From assembly GCF_029931775.1 (NCBI RefSeq), contig NC_079316.1, forward strand, positions 62,064,064 through 62,128,063: a stretch of 64,000 nt of DNA, in the 5' to 3' direction. The notes below the pieces were generated by a model. The model did not search any database and was not told where the DNA came from. It was given only the letters and a program-made list of their open reading frames with translations. Both the position numbers and the translations under genes were made by a program. This DNA is from Euleptes europaea (Eukaryota; Chordata; Lepidosauria; Squamata; Sphaerodactylidae). This document shows positions 60,001 to 63,901 of this stretch, one piece after another; position 1 is the first letter of the stretch, and each line of letters opens with the position of its first letter.

Positions 60001-63000
60001 AAAGTGTCACTTTGGATTTAGCTCAGAAATCCACTGGGAGCCAGCGCAGTTGGTACAAAATTGGTTGGTGCAGTTGGTACAAAATTGGCTTATTGAAGTG
60101 AGTTCCACTTAACATTCTGGCTGCCGCATTCTGGACCATCTTCAAAGGCATCGACCACATTACAGTTGTCCGGTCTGAATGTTACCAGCATGCATAATTC
60201 TTACCCAGCCTATAGCCCTTCCATATTATCTGGATTACGTTTCAGTTCACCTTCAGACATTGGCTTAGCACTTTCACTACCTTCTTGAAATTAAAGGAAA
60301 GATAGAGCTGAGCACTGTCTGCATGTTGATGGTAACACACCCCAAATCTCCAGATGACCTCCCCTCAGAAATTTCTGTAAAACGGTATAGGGGATAAGAT
60401 GGAATGCTGCAGGCCAAAAGGCAGAGGGAATGGGTCGAAGGGCACAGGGAAAGTCCCCAGCAGTCATATTCTGAGTCAAAGAATGATGATATTTGGCAAC
60501 GTCATAATATTTTAAGGCTCTGTAACTTCTGACGAGTCACAATGTAACATTGCGCTACACAGAATCTGTGGAGGATAAAGTCTAAGAATATGTATGCCTA
60601 CTTTTGAGAGCCCATTTGGAAATTTGCTAAAATTTCAGCGCTTTTGTGAAATTTAGCTCCTGTTCCGGCTCGTACTAATTAAAACTGCGCAAACCGCAAT
60701 TGAATCAGAAAGTTACAGGCAACCAAACATAAATGTTTGCTTTATGCACCGTTTGCAATTACATGTCATTGTATGACAAGCATGCCTGAGAATGCTGTTT
60801 TATACCTGCAACACTGCTACTGAGAAGTTCCTTCTGTGTGCAGTGTATCCTGAGTAGAACTAATCCAGACCTAGCAGCACTCTTTTTGTAGCTCCTAACG
60901 CTGGAGGAAAAGGAGTTCATACAGCAGAAGGAAGATTACAGCTGCAGCATTTTCAAATTCAGAGGATGTTACACTATTTGAATTTTAAGAAAGCTTTTAA
61001 TAGAATATGAGCAAATGACACTGTTCCTTGACTTCAGTTAACATTACAGCAGATTTCAGATTTTGGCTGTGCTTTATGAGGCAGAACAATTCAAAGGAAA
61101 ATTGTATTCATGAGAATGCTTGGTTCCCAACCAGTGTGTGGCTGCCACTTCCTCAGTAAATATAAATGCATTTTGTAAAATCTAACGTCCCTCTTAAACG
61201 TCATCCACCATACAAATAACATGCATTTAGGGGAGGACACATGGTTCAGTGGTAGAGCATATACTAAGCAGGCACAGGTTCCAGGTTCAATTCCCGGCAT
61301 GCCGTTAAAAGAACTCAGCTGTCAGATATTGAAAGACCTTCCTCTGCCTGAAACCCGGAGGAATAACCAATACTGGCTTAGATGGGCCACTAGTTTCACT
61401 CCATATAAGGCAGCTTCATATTCATAAGCTTGTTTAAATTGAAATTCCACCATTGCCAAGAGTACAGTGTAATACCACAACCACAGAGGAGAAATTGTAA
61501 AAGTTAAGTTGCCTAACGCTAGAAACATTTTCAACATCTAGAACAAATAGTCGATCCTTTATCCTAAACAGTTAGCTTTAAGAACTATTTGAGCTGAATA
61601 TCAATTTAGACTACAAAGTATGTGCATCTAAACAAGTCAAAACTGCCAGGAGAAGTAATATTTATCTATCCTTTGTTTGGCTTGAAAGCTGACAAATATA
61701 CTGGAAAAGTCTAAACTGTGCCAGATTCTATAAACTCTGATTTCCTTAATAGTAACTTGTAGCAACATCTTTTGTTTAAAACACATAATTCATGTGGTTT
61801 TAAAATGTTTAAAAAATGAGTGACTGGTTAAATGGAGCACTTCAGTTTGCAATAAAGAAGACATTTTGTGTGTTTGATCCCACCTGTTGTTCAACCAATT
61901 TAGGATTTGATTTAGCAAAAGCTGATATGCAACTCTTATTCTCAAGCTCCCTGTGCACACGGGTGTTGCCTACAGGGAAATCCATATGCATGAGACTTTT
62001 CCTATTTCTGGCAGTGTTCAGGAGGGTCTGCTGTGTACAGAGATCCAATGAAAGAAGCTGCTTTGGGGGGCAGGGGGGAGCTTATATTTGGCAAGAGTTC
62101 TGTGTTCACATGGGAAAGTCTAAAGAACTTTGGATATGCTGAAGAATTATGATTCATTACACTCTACAGACAAACATTTAACTACGGTTTTCATGTGTAA
62201 AGATGTACTAACTTCAATTGTTACATCTAAAAGTCAGTAGCCCTCTAAATGTACAGAAGAGGTTTATAGCTCTTTCAAACAGAAGAAGCCTAACATGTAT
62301 AATTATTTCATTAATTTTTTTTGTTTGACTCTTTTGAATGAAAAAAAAATCATGTTTTCAGCTTAAGATGCAGTTTCTTTACAAATGAAGATCCCTTTTT
62401 GTTTCTTTGATAGCTACCTCTTGTGAATGTAGGAACACTGGATACTGTAGATGGTCCAGTTGTGCAAAAGAGTGCTACGGCAAGACTACCAAAGCTGCCT
62501 AAATCTGCTCCAAATCTTCAGCTACCTTCGTTGGCTGTAAGCCCTGGACAGGCACTTCTGTTTGTGTTAAAACTCAGCCTTCCGCCAAATACCAAGCTGA
62601 CTGAAGAAGCACCTAGTTCATGGTTTCTTACATCAGAAGGTAAAGAGCTCCTATTAAGAATTTACATATACTTAGCAGATTTTTGCAAAATTCTGTTGTT
62701 ATCTTATTCAAGGTGACTGTTTCAGTGAATTGATTTTGAAGATAGTAAGCTACATCCTAAGCATAAAATCAATATTGAATACACAATGATCTACTGGTCT
62801 CCGAACACTTACCAATGTCTACAGAATCAGAAAGTGACAAGAGTTTATATAGCAGTTATTGGTTGGTTTCTCACTTAGAGCGCATTCCTGACCTGGGGGG
62901 AGGAAGCTCCATAGGAGCCGGCGTGACCCCGTGCCAGTGTAAGTCCCCATTTAACCCAGGTTAATAGGCATTTATGCTGTCCTGGGTGGCACACATGCCA

Positions 63001-63901
63001 GCCCCGGGACATCATGCACAGCCTCCCGCTGATGTTTCCCGACGCTGGTGTCCTGGGAGGTGGTCCCGTGGCGGTTCTGGGGACAGAGCTGCCTTTAGGC
63101 AGATTCCTAACCCCTTTCAGGCTGGGAACACCTCCTTTACCCTTACTGTGAGTAACACCACCTTTTTAGGTGGCGTAGCCCCGTGGAACGCTATGGAGCG
63201 GTTCCATGGGGCTCACAAATAAGGGCAGCATTCTGGCTTGGGGGGGGGGCTGGATCCTGCTGTGGAGGCGGTGCAGCTGTGTCGCCTCCAGTCACTGCTT
63301 AACATCTACCCCCCCCTCAGGAATGGGCTGCCCAAGTTGAAGTCAGCATTCCGAAAATGTGGTTGTGGCTACCACCCAGTCATCATCACACCTCCATATT
63401 TGCATTCCATTGGAAATTCCTGTCATTTTGTCATTGGAATTCACATACCATAGTTCGACCTTACAAATGAATTAGAGCCATAATATCTGCAGGTTGGTCC
63501 TGGGCATGTGTATTCAGAAGTAAGCCCTGCTGATTTCCACATCCTTAGCTTACCCAAACTAAATTGCATCTTCACACTATAGAGGAAATATAGAGGTATA
63601 ATAACCTCTCCCCTCAATATTGATAGAACCTTTTTGTTTTCCAGGTAGCGAGTGGTTGCTTTATGAACAGAACGCATCTGGAGAAATTGAGGACATTACC
63701 AGACAACCTGCAATCTCGTTGCGGATACCCATGAGTTGCCTGTCTGCTGAAGTTGTACTGTCAATCATTGTGTGCCTCTATTACTGTAGCAAGGGCAGCA
63801 GTGCATGTATGATGAAAGGAATCACATTCCACCAGCCTTTACATATAGCTAACGCTAACCATGGCAGCACAATTCCAGTTGAGCTGACGTATGCATTTTA
63901 A
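20848..63901 (+). CDS. NHLRC2: NHLRC2, thioredoxin-like and NHL-repeat protein, whole coding span
   Basis: Eleven exons (20848-21013, 23272-23424, 33675-34130, 36372-36493, 38348-38477, 53625-53718, 54262-54493, 55542-55664, 57094-57303, 62414-62639, 63645-63901) join in frame to 2169 nt, 722 aa; human is 726 aa. Domains: a thioredoxin-like fold (about residues 57-215, with CCINC at 85-89 and the cis-Pro loop WPT at 158-160), a six-bladed NHL propeller (about 220-565, with [32 protein letters not shown] and ADTNNHQI blades), and a C-terminal beta domain. D144 corresponds to human D148, mutated in FINCA disease (established knowledge). The protein is cytosolic; its biochemical reaction is not settled. 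Start choice: A at -3 and G at +4, no upstream in-frame ATG, and similarity to the human N terminus. Confidence 0.96.
21339..21866 (-). repeat. 5S rRNA-derived SINE with BovB-like tail, split by an insertion
   Basis: The right part, read on the minus strand, matches 5S rRNA: gatctcatcagatctcagaa, gctaagcagggtcagccctg, gggagaccaccaagg. The left part is the tail ending in caagtcgcagccgactta and a GT run, similar to the BovB LINE 3' end. A 291-bp insertion (21381-21671) splits the tail. This matches the 5S-headed Sauria-type SINEs known in squamates. Confidence 0.85.
21381..21671 (+). mobile_element. L1-like LINE 3' end nested in the 5S-SINE
   Basis: The insert is flanked by a 17-bp target duplication, aagtcgcagccgactta (21364-21380) and aagtcgcagccggctta (21672-21688), one mismatch. 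It ends in an A-rich tail, so it retroposed in plus orientation. The body is AT-rich without an ORF, like a LINE-1 3' UTR; the family is a guess, the retroposition is well supported. Confidence 0.75.
21870..22300 (+). other. NHLRC2 intron 1 stretch, no feature recognised
   Basis: No repeat or motif recognised. Confidence 0.4.
22308..22357. repeat. 50-bp palindrome: perfect 24-bp arms, 2-bp centre
   Basis: The left arm 22308-22331 and the right arm 22334-22357 are exact reverse complements (tttaatgaaggcattaaata... and its inverse), separated only by tg. AT-rich. It could extrude as a cruciform; the loop is too short for a microRNA precursor. Confidence 0.9.
22760..23225 (-). mobile_element. 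L2-type LINE 3' part, minus strand
   Basis: On the minus strand: [36 protein letters not shown], the L2 ORF2 C-terminus ([28 protein letters not shown]). The 3' end lies at the left (aaataaattt side, 22770-22870). It ends about 45 bp before NHLRC2 exon 2. Confidence 0.7.
23272..23424 (+). CDS. NHLRC2: NHLRC2 exon 2 (thioredoxin CCINC motif)
   Basis: 153 nt with acceptor taatttccag and donor TCTAAAG|gtatca. It encodes [19 protein letters not shown], then [20 protein letters not shown] (residues 56-107). CCINC is the redox-like motif of this thioredoxin branch. Intron 2 after it is 10.25 kb. Confidence 0.96.
23425..23920 (+). other. NHLRC2 intron 2 start, no feature recognised
   Basis: Intron sequence with a C homopolymer (23699-23711). 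No repeat recognised. Confidence 0.4.
23923..24434. mobile_element. hAT-like MITE (non-autonomous DNA transposon)
   Basis: Terminal inverted repeats taaggctgtgca at the left and tgcacagtccta at the right (10 of 12 match), with longer inner inverted words (gggtttaccgg-type). It is flanked by an imperfect 8-bp duplication tcttcgac / tgtttgac, the size hAT elements make. No transposase. Confidence 0.65.
24440..25110 (+). mobile_element. L2-type LINE ORF2 C-terminal fragment
   Basis: It encodes [37 protein letters not shown] and later [11 protein letters not shown], the L2 C-terminal region (ISSRLDYCNALYMGLP..AARLLTG..ALWNSLPEE). Frame changes lie between the blocks. 5'-truncated; the 3' tail is AT-rich. 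Confidence 0.8.
25145..25610 (-). mobile_element. L2-type LINE 3' part, minus strand
   Basis: On the minus strand: [20 protein letters not shown], then [12 protein letters not shown], the L2 ORF2 C-terminus, followed leftward by an AT-rich 3' UTR (tttatttattttatttattt). It lies back to back with the plus-strand copy at 24440. Confidence 0.75.
25640..25728 (+). repeat. LINE 3' tail
   Basis: gttagctgccttggtggccc through cagcatataaaataaac, a CR1/L2-type 3' terminus. Confidence 0.5.
25730..26740 (+). other. NHLRC2 intron 2, no feature recognised
   Basis: Mixed intronic sequence without a recognised repeat or exon. Confidence 0.4.
26750..28800. other. GC-richer intronic block of unknown origin
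   Basis: About 2 kb near 50% GC but CpG-poor, with no ORF of interest and none of the SINE/LINE signatures seen elsewhere. Its composition differs from the intron around it. It could be an old LTR-type insertion or low-copy repeat; nothing in it proves this. Confidence 0.3.
28808..29020 (-). repeat. tRNA-derived SINE (gctgtggctcag type), full length
   Basis: Same family as 13544-13750 and about 85-90% similar by eye: catatgaagctgccttatac, gcagcagctctccagggtct, gattgaacctgggacc, tctaccactaagcca. The tRNA-like head is at the right end, so it is inserted in minus orientation. Confidence 0.8.
29690..29710. repeat. Short (CCA)n/(CA)n simple repeat
   Basis: ccaccaccaccaccacacac run. Confidence 0.8.
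29785..29968 (+). repeat. 5S rRNA-derived SINE, plus strand
   Basis: ggaagctaaccagggttggc, then ggatgggagaccaccaagga (5S-like), then gcagaggaaggcaatggcaa, and the BovB-like tail aagttggttgcatgttgacggcac. The head is 5'-shortened. Confidence 0.8.
30380..31008 (-). mobile_element. CR1 LINE 3' part (about 630 bp), minus strand
   Basis: It begins aatcatagaattggaagggg and continues ctgcttaatgcaggatcat, then gcaatcatgtcccccctcaa, ctcctctgcacccactc, to the atttaacttaaggcccaata block. On the minus strand this is the CR1 ORF2 C-terminus ([26 protein letters not shown]). Frame changes present. Its left end is the CR1 3' terminus. Confidence 0.85.
31009..31622 (+). mobile_element. BovB (RTE) LINE 3' part, interrupted by CR1
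   Basis: It starts at the block coding for FPITMYGCE, continues with lysine-rich [12 protein letters not shown]-like sequence, gacaagaataactggaaaag, and ends catagggtcaccatgagtca with gacttgacacacac, the BovB 3' terminus. A CR1 copy (31345-31523) is nested inside. Dead. Confidence 0.8.
31345..31523 (-). mobile_element. CR1 LINE 3' end nested in BovB
   Basis: agaatcatagaatcatagag to cagcctctgctg, flanked by gacct at 31340-31344 and 31524-31528. BovB sequence resumes exactly after it (gacctgagcaaggctgtc), so the CR1 copy is younger than this BovB copy. Confidence 0.8.
31630..32140 (+). other. NHLRC2 intron 2 stretch, no feature recognised
   Basis: AT-rich sequence without a recognised repeat. 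Confidence 0.4.
32150..32251 (-). repeat. 5S-SINE tail fragment, minus strand
   Basis: GT run, then aagtgccctcaagtcgcagc, cgacttatggcaacccctta, ttttcatggcaagagactaa, aggtggtttaccagtg. Only the tail half is present; the 5S-like head is missing. Confidence 0.8.
32309..32553 (+). repeat. tRNA-derived SINE (gagagccagtgtggt type), full length
   Basis: gagagccagtgtggtggtta with gttaagagcgttggtt, box B ggtttgattccccac, middle ggtgaccttgggctagtcac, then cacctacctcacagagtgtc and tail gttggcacataaaaaacaac. Typical of squamate genomes. Confidence 0.8.
32705..32840 (-). repeat. LINE 3' tail, minus strand
   Basis: tatttattttattttttgaa, then acccgccctccccagccaag and ctcgggtgggtaacaacata: the reverse complement of an L2/CR1-type 3' end (as near 17890 and 22800). 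Confidence 0.6.
32850..33674 (+). other. NHLRC2 intron 2, stretch before exon 3
   Basis: No recognised repeat. A C homopolymer lies at 33066-33076. The acceptor of exon 3 is at its end. Confidence 0.45.
33675..34130 (+). CDS. NHLRC2: NHLRC2 exon 3 (end of thioredoxin fold and first NHL blade)
   Basis: 456 nt, the largest exon, with acceptor gtgctttcag and donor TTGGAG|gtaagg. It encodes residues 107-259: [19 protein letters not shown], the conserved VND (D144), the cis-Pro loop [21 protein letters not shown], and the blade [14 protein letters not shown]. Confidence 0.96.
34612..34830 (+). repeat. Old tRNA-SINE / MIR-like element
   Basis: cagtgtagtagttagatttt, ccattcagccataaacctca, tgaccttggaccagt, cctatctcacaatgttattg, gagatccttggaggaagg. 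The order and words match MIR-like SINEs; diverged copies of the same family are at 37205-37415, 37785-37990 and 56530-56690. Confidence 0.6.
34840..35290 (+). other. NHLRC2 intron 3, no feature recognised
   Basis: AT-rich intron without a recognised repeat. Confidence 0.4.
35300..35690 (-). repeat. LINE-derived fragment (L2-like), minus strand
   Basis: Words of an antisense LINE 3' region: aatgatatgattttacagca-like start, cattgaaaacaaaccattaa, ggaatgttttgtgctgatgc, cacctctcctctgcaggcaa. Degraded; assignment by resemblance only. Confidence 0.4.
35707..35906 (+). repeat. 5S rRNA-derived SINE, nearly full length
   Basis: ggatagcccaggctagcctg, atctcgtcagatctcaaaag, ctaagcagtcagccctggc, ggatgggagacctccaag: the 5S rRNA order. 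Then caatggcaaaccacctctga and the tail gttgccataagtcagatgtg with gacttcaaggcac, resembling the BovB 3' end. Confidence 0.88.
35910..36371 (+). other. NHLRC2 intron 3 end, no feature recognised
   Basis: AT-rich; ends at the exon 4 acceptor. Confidence 0.4.
36372..36493 (+). CDS. NHLRC2: NHLRC2 exon 4 (NHL blade)
   Basis: 122 nt with acceptor ttcttttaag and donor AGGAAG|gtaatc. It encodes [20 protein letters not shown] and [14 protein letters not shown], residues 259-299: one NHL repeat. Confidence 0.95.
36494..37200 (+). other. NHLRC2 intron 4 start, no feature recognised
   Basis: AT-rich intron; no repeat recognised. Confidence 0.4.
37205..37415 (+). repeat. tRNA-SINE / MIR-like element
   Basis: tcattgtggtatagtggtat, ggttcaaatccacacttgct, ctgggtgaccatggtccag, cctaacctagctcacaaggt, gagctccttggaggtaaggg. 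Confidence 0.65.
37589..37678 (-). mobile_element. CR1 LINE 3' end fragment
   Basis: agaatcatagaattggaagg, catgtagtccaaccccctgc, ttaatgcaggatcagcctag. Only the last 90 bp of the element. Confidence 0.8.
37785..37992 (+). repeat. tRNA-SINE / MIR-like element
   Basis: accagcttggttggttaaag, ggttcaaatccccactctgc, tctgggccagtcactctctc, agcctaacctaactcacagg, gagctccttggaggaaagcc. Same family as 37205-37415, 200 bp away and in the same orientation. Confidence 0.65.
38348..38477 (+). CDS. NHLRC2: NHLRC2 exon 5
   Basis: 130 nt with acceptor tgtcctag and donor ACCTCAG|gtatta. It encodes [18 protein letters not shown] to [11 protein letters not shown] (residues 300-342). It opens intron 5, the longest at 15.1 kb. 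Confidence 0.94.
38560..39140. repeat. Degraded LINE-like fragment with a 20-bp tandem duplication
   Basis: One frame reads [20 protein letters not shown], resembling the L2-type block (HRDHVTPLLAALHWLP). cctttccagatccaacccat is duplicated in tandem (38921-38960). C/T-rich. Assignment is weak. Confidence 0.35.
39150..42180 (+). other. NHLRC2 intron 5, 3-kb stretch without recognised repeats
   Basis: AT-rich, no SINE or LINE ends, no exon of the gene and no credible ORF. One local direct repeat (gataaaggaaagctaggtta / gataaaggaaagttaggtta, 39204-39256) is present. It is the longest repeat-free part of the window. Confidence 0.45.
42190..42320. repeat. Inverted repeat within a MITE-like stretch
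   Basis: taacggcaaagtatgatttt (near 42198) is answered by aaaccatactttgccattat (near 42288), the inverse, about 70 bp apart. Flanking words resemble squamate MITEs with the aaaccatgattt motif. Boundaries unknown. Confidence 0.45.
42940..43330 (+). mobile_element. LINE ORF2 C-terminal fragment with CCHC knuckle
   Basis: The translation has [20 protein letters not shown], then a C-x-C...H-x4-C cluster in [20 protein letters not shown], and YISPLL. This is the zinc-knuckle end of a non-LTR retrotransposon ORF2. The exact family was not settled. The reading frame is open for about 90 codons, long for a fossil fragment. Confidence 0.6.
43352..43645 (-). repeat. tRNA-derived SINE, minus strand, full length
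   Basis: Sister of 7481-7780: ggtaaaggtgtgcaagcacc, tgacccatggggagatgtca, ctacactttacccccagcaa, gaaggatggaaggctgagcc and the tRNA-like head at the right (cagtactgcagcttaccact). Confidence 0.75.
44432..44522. repeat. Small palindromic dispersed repeat
   Basis: cctaagcaggtctactcaca at the left and gttcttaggattgcactgta at the right, with caatggggtttgctcc between. Same family as 14640-14790. Confidence 0.5.
44740..45497 (+). repeat. L2-like LINE 3' end, split by a solo LTR
   Basis: Left part 44740-44950: ggagggtgagagattcaaaa, ttcttcacacaacgcatagt, gatggctgccaacttggaag. Right part 45310-45497: ggttggccactgtgtgaaca, gacttgatgggccttggtct, gatccagcatggcttttctt, atgttcttatg, the tail of a widespread L2/CR1-like repeat. 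The LTR lies between the halves. Confidence 0.7.
44951..45309 (+). mobile_element. Solo LTR fossil (359 bp) with 5-bp target duplication
   Basis: It starts TGTCAAGAAA and ends CTCGTGACA, so the ends form the inverted repeat TGTCA/TGACA. It is flanked by ttctc at 44946-44950 and 45310-45314. A TATA-like ataaatgtatatatg and an aataaa (45225-45230) lie in LTR order. No internal region remains, so it is the product of LTR-LTR recombination. Ty3-type or ERV; the family is not settled. It is younger than the L2-like repeat it splits. Confidence 0.85.
45912..46091. mobile_element. hAT-like MITE, left part
   Basis: tagggatgtacatttgggta, then ataccttaccggtattttgg: the squamate MITE type that begins tagggatgtgcatt. 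The right end is not found; a 5S-SINE begins at 46092. Confidence 0.5.
46092..46310 (+). repeat. 5S rRNA-derived SINE with target duplication
   Basis: ggatagccccaggctggcct, gatctcatcagatctcagaa, gctaagcagggtcagcccta (5S-like), then caaaccacctcagaatgtcc and the tail agttagctgtgacttgatgg with an ACACAC end. Flanked by aaactctcca (46082-46091) and aagctctcca (46311-46320), 9 of 10 identical. Confidence 0.88.
46352..46612. repeat. Diverged tandem duplication, about 155-bp unit
   Basis: Copy 1 (tttccagggcaacaaaaagg, atcacaggaaaataa, acattaaggggagct, ttgccacagcaattg, 46352-46445) is repeated with changes at 46503-46600 (ttccccagggaacaggaggg, gtcacaggcaaataa, acattagggggagca, ttgcccaatcacagg). Possibly the interior of the MITE starting at 45912. 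Confidence 0.6.
46680..48550 (+). other. NHLRC2 intron 5, no feature recognised
   Basis: About 1.9 kb with no clear repeat. One SINE-like fragment (aggttttggaaatctaggtc, agtcactgaatggccttggg, near 48165-48260) may be a remnant of the MIR-like family. Confidence 0.4.
48575..48720. repeat. Unclassified interspersed repeat
   Basis: ttctggaaagcttatactcc, atcatgttggtctcttaagg, tgttgctggactcgaatcta, ctcttccactgcagaacgac: a phrase recognised as a common sauropsid repeat, family not recalled with certainty. Confidence 0.45.
49307..49523. mobile_element. hAT MITE, 217 bp, with 8-bp target duplication
   Basis: The TIRs caaagcttcttaaact at the left and agtttaaaaagccctg at the right are inverse with 3 mismatches. 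Flanks ctctagag (49299-49306) and ctctggag (49524-49531) form an 8-bp duplication with one change. The interior has gggttgtgacccc and gggtcacgac, typical of hAT MITEs. No transposase. Confidence 0.85.
49555..49945 (+). mobile_element. LTR-like fossil, tentative
   Basis: tctatataagg (near 49767) followed about 80 bp later by aataaa (49849-49854) in a distinct, G-rich-to-C-rich block, as in an LTR. No terminal TG/CA pair with a duplication was found, so this stays weak. Confidence 0.25.
50790..50955. repeat. Polypyrimidine tract
   Basis: C/T-rich for about 150 bp (ctcttcctctttcccacag, then a 14-C run), ending in tttttcag. It mimics a splice acceptor but no NHLRC2 exon follows. Confidence 0.75.
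51000..51780 (+). other. NHLRC2 intron 5, no feature recognised
   Basis: No clear repeat ends or exon. Confidence 0.35.
51785..51905 (+). repeat. Unclassified repeat, copy A
   Basis: caggctctctccttccagga, gcagcactccatggatatca, gtgggagggggaagcc, aagttccattcc. Copy B is 1 kb downstream in the same orientation. Confidence 0.55.
52130..52345. promoter_or_regulatory. Candidate regulatory element
   Basis: Non-repetitive, AT-rich sequence with retained CpGs. It contains ctattaattttataaatagc (MEF2-like) and two copies of taattagtgcac, 39 bp apart (52251 and 52282 regions), a homeodomain-type core. Inference from composition and motif pairing only. Confidence 0.3.
52840..52960 (+). repeat. Unclassified repeat, copy B
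   Basis: aggctcctatccctcaggag, cagcattttgtggagttcag, gtgggagggggcagg, aagttccattctgctgat. Same family as 51785-51905. Confidence 0.55.
52965..53015 (-). repeat. LINE 3' terminal fragment
   Basis: aacaaatacaatacctttat followed by tggcatcttg, the reverse complement of a LINE 3' end (atgccaataaaggtattg). Confidence 0.45.
53625..53718 (+). CDS. NHLRC2: NHLRC2 exon 6 (short acceptor chosen)
   Basis: 94 nt with acceptor tgtagtttcag and donor GGAAG|gtaagc. It encodes [20 protein letters not shown] to KLPKG (residues 343-373). This acceptor gives [10 protein letters not shown], closest in length to human S-G-SEVQR-GDILW. A second strong acceptor (gcttttttag, 53555-53564) would start the exon at 53565 and add 20 codons in frame with no stop; see findings. 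The propeller core is intact either way. Confidence 0.85.
53719..54261 (+). other. NHLRC2 intron 6, no repeat recognised
   Basis: Short intron with no recognised element. Confidence 0.5.
54262..54493 (+). CDS. NHLRC2: NHLRC2 exon 7 (NHL blade)
   Basis: 232 nt with acceptor tttctcctta-g and donor CCAATG|gtaata. It encodes [58 protein letters not shown] and GGERDPM (residues 374-451). It is one of the most conserved parts of the protein. Confidence 0.96.
54494..55541 (+). other. NHLRC2 intron 7, no repeat recognised
   Basis: 1.05-kb intron. No interspersed repeat recognised. Confidence 0.5.
55542..55664 (+). CDS. NHLRC2: NHLRC2 exon 8 (NHL blade)
   Basis: 123 nt, phase 0 at both ends. The acceptor is an unusual tttttttcccttggaaaaaag, in which 10 purines lie between the pyrimidine tract and the AG; the donor is CATAAG|gtgagc. 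It encodes [20 protein letters not shown] and [12 protein letters not shown], residues 452-492, matching human without a gap. Confidence 0.94.
55665..56525 (+). other. NHLRC2 intron 8, first part
   Basis: No repeat recognised. Confidence 0.45.
56530..56690 (+). repeat. tRNA-SINE / MIR-like element, degraded
   Basis: gaagtgtggttaacagaatg, gtgttcaaattcccgctcag, atggccttaggctagtcaca, cctgtctcacagagatcttg. Confidence 0.6.
57094..57303 (+). CDS. NHLRC2: NHLRC2 exon 9 (NHL blade)
   Basis: 210 nt, with acceptor tccccctccag and donor TCCCTG|gtaagt. It encodes [28 protein letters not shown] and [20 protein letters not shown] (residues 493-562). It carries the last NHL repeat of the propeller. Confidence 0.96.
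57780..57925 (+). mobile_element. L2-type LINE fragment
   Basis: tgccc-ttgaagggagttcaaaa, cattt-agtccagtatgcaaa and ctataggcagcatattgttc: the L2 LPLK..VQKL.LVQ.A region, [17 protein letters not shown] in one frame. It joins directly to BovB. Confidence 0.6.
57930..58548 (+). mobile_element. BovB (RTE) LINE 3' part
   Basis: Frames give [80 protein letters not shown] and [13 protein letters not shown], then acttaacatac and CACACA, the true BovB 3' end. 5'-truncated within the RT/C-terminal region. It shares the first junction word (ccaattccttggctccatca) with the copy at 9340-9400. Confidence 0.9.
58580..58990 (-). mobile_element. L1-type LINE ORF2 C-terminal fragment, minus strand
   Basis: On the minus strand: [40 protein letters not shown] and [10 protein letters not shown], which follow the order of the L1 ORF2 C-terminus (ARLLLAQNWK..P..EEWLEKL). 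Then a stop and an AT-rich 3' UTR. Confidence 0.55.
59010..59075 (+). repeat. BovB-type 3' tail (SINE or LINE)
   Basis: catagggtcgccatgagtca, gaagtgacttgacggcactt, aacacacacag: the BovB 3' end, either from a truncated BovB or from a Sauria-type SINE. Confidence 0.75.
59080..59820 (+). mobile_element. L2-type LINE ORF2 fragment with 3' UTR
   Basis: The translation has [20 protein letters not shown] and [20 protein letters not shown], the L2 block [13 protein letters not shown] then RAFSVLAPALWN. It ends ctgtggtggagaggcgtata and caaatattttaaataaataa, an L2-like 3' end. Confidence 0.6.
59821..60300 (-). repeat. LINE-related fragment
   Basis: gcttagggctttaaaagtca, gagccagcgcagttggtaca (with a 26-bp tandem duplication, 60047-60090), gctgccgcattctggaccat: antisense words of the L2/CR1-like 5' flank often seen in squamates. 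Confidence 0.45.
60540..60830. promoter_or_regulatory. Candidate regulatory element
   Basis: Non-repetitive block with retained CpGs in AT-rich DNA: cctgttccggctcgtactaa, ttaaaactgcgcaaaccgca, a TAAT core, and gcaccgtttgcaattacatg. It looks like conserved non-coding DNA; no comparison was possible. Confidence 0.3.
61229..61424 (+). repeat. tRNA-derived SINE (gctgtggctcag type), plus strand
   Basis: gggaggacacatggttcagt, ggtagagcatatactaagca (box A), ggttcaattcccggcatg (box B), tgtcagatattgaaagacct and tail atataaggcagcttcat. The same family as 13544-13750. Confidence 0.75.
61430..62410 (+). other. NHLRC2 intron 9 end, no feature recognised
   Basis: No repeat ends recognised; ends at the exon 10 acceptor. 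Confidence 0.4.
62414..62639 (+). CDS. NHLRC2: NHLRC2 exon 10 (C-terminal domain)
   Basis: 226 nt with acceptor ctttgatag and donor TCAGAAG|gtaaag. It encodes [32 protein letters not shown] and WFLTSE (residues 563-637). The LPKLPKSAP block is diagnostic of NHLRC2; the remainder is less conserved. Confidence 0.94.
62880..63335. mobile_element. MITE-like GC-rich element with inverted ends
   Basis: The left end gcattcctgacctgggggga is answered at the right by cccccctcaggaatgggctg, the inverse. GC-rich in an AT-rich intron, 450 bp, with no ORF. A target duplication was not found. Probably a non-autonomous DNA transposon. Confidence 0.55.
63495..63535. repeat. Fragment of the gcagaagtaag palindromic repeat
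   Basis: tattcagaagtaagccctgc tgatttcc, as at 14640 and 44432. Confidence 0.4.
63645..63901 (+). CDS. NHLRC2: NHLRC2 exon 11, stop TAA
   Basis: 257 nt from acceptor ttgttttccag to TAA at 63899-63901. It encodes [37 protein letters not shown] and PVELTYAF, ending like human (PVELRYVF). The 3' UTR continues beyond the window; no poly(A) signal is seen by 64000. Confidence 0.95.
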
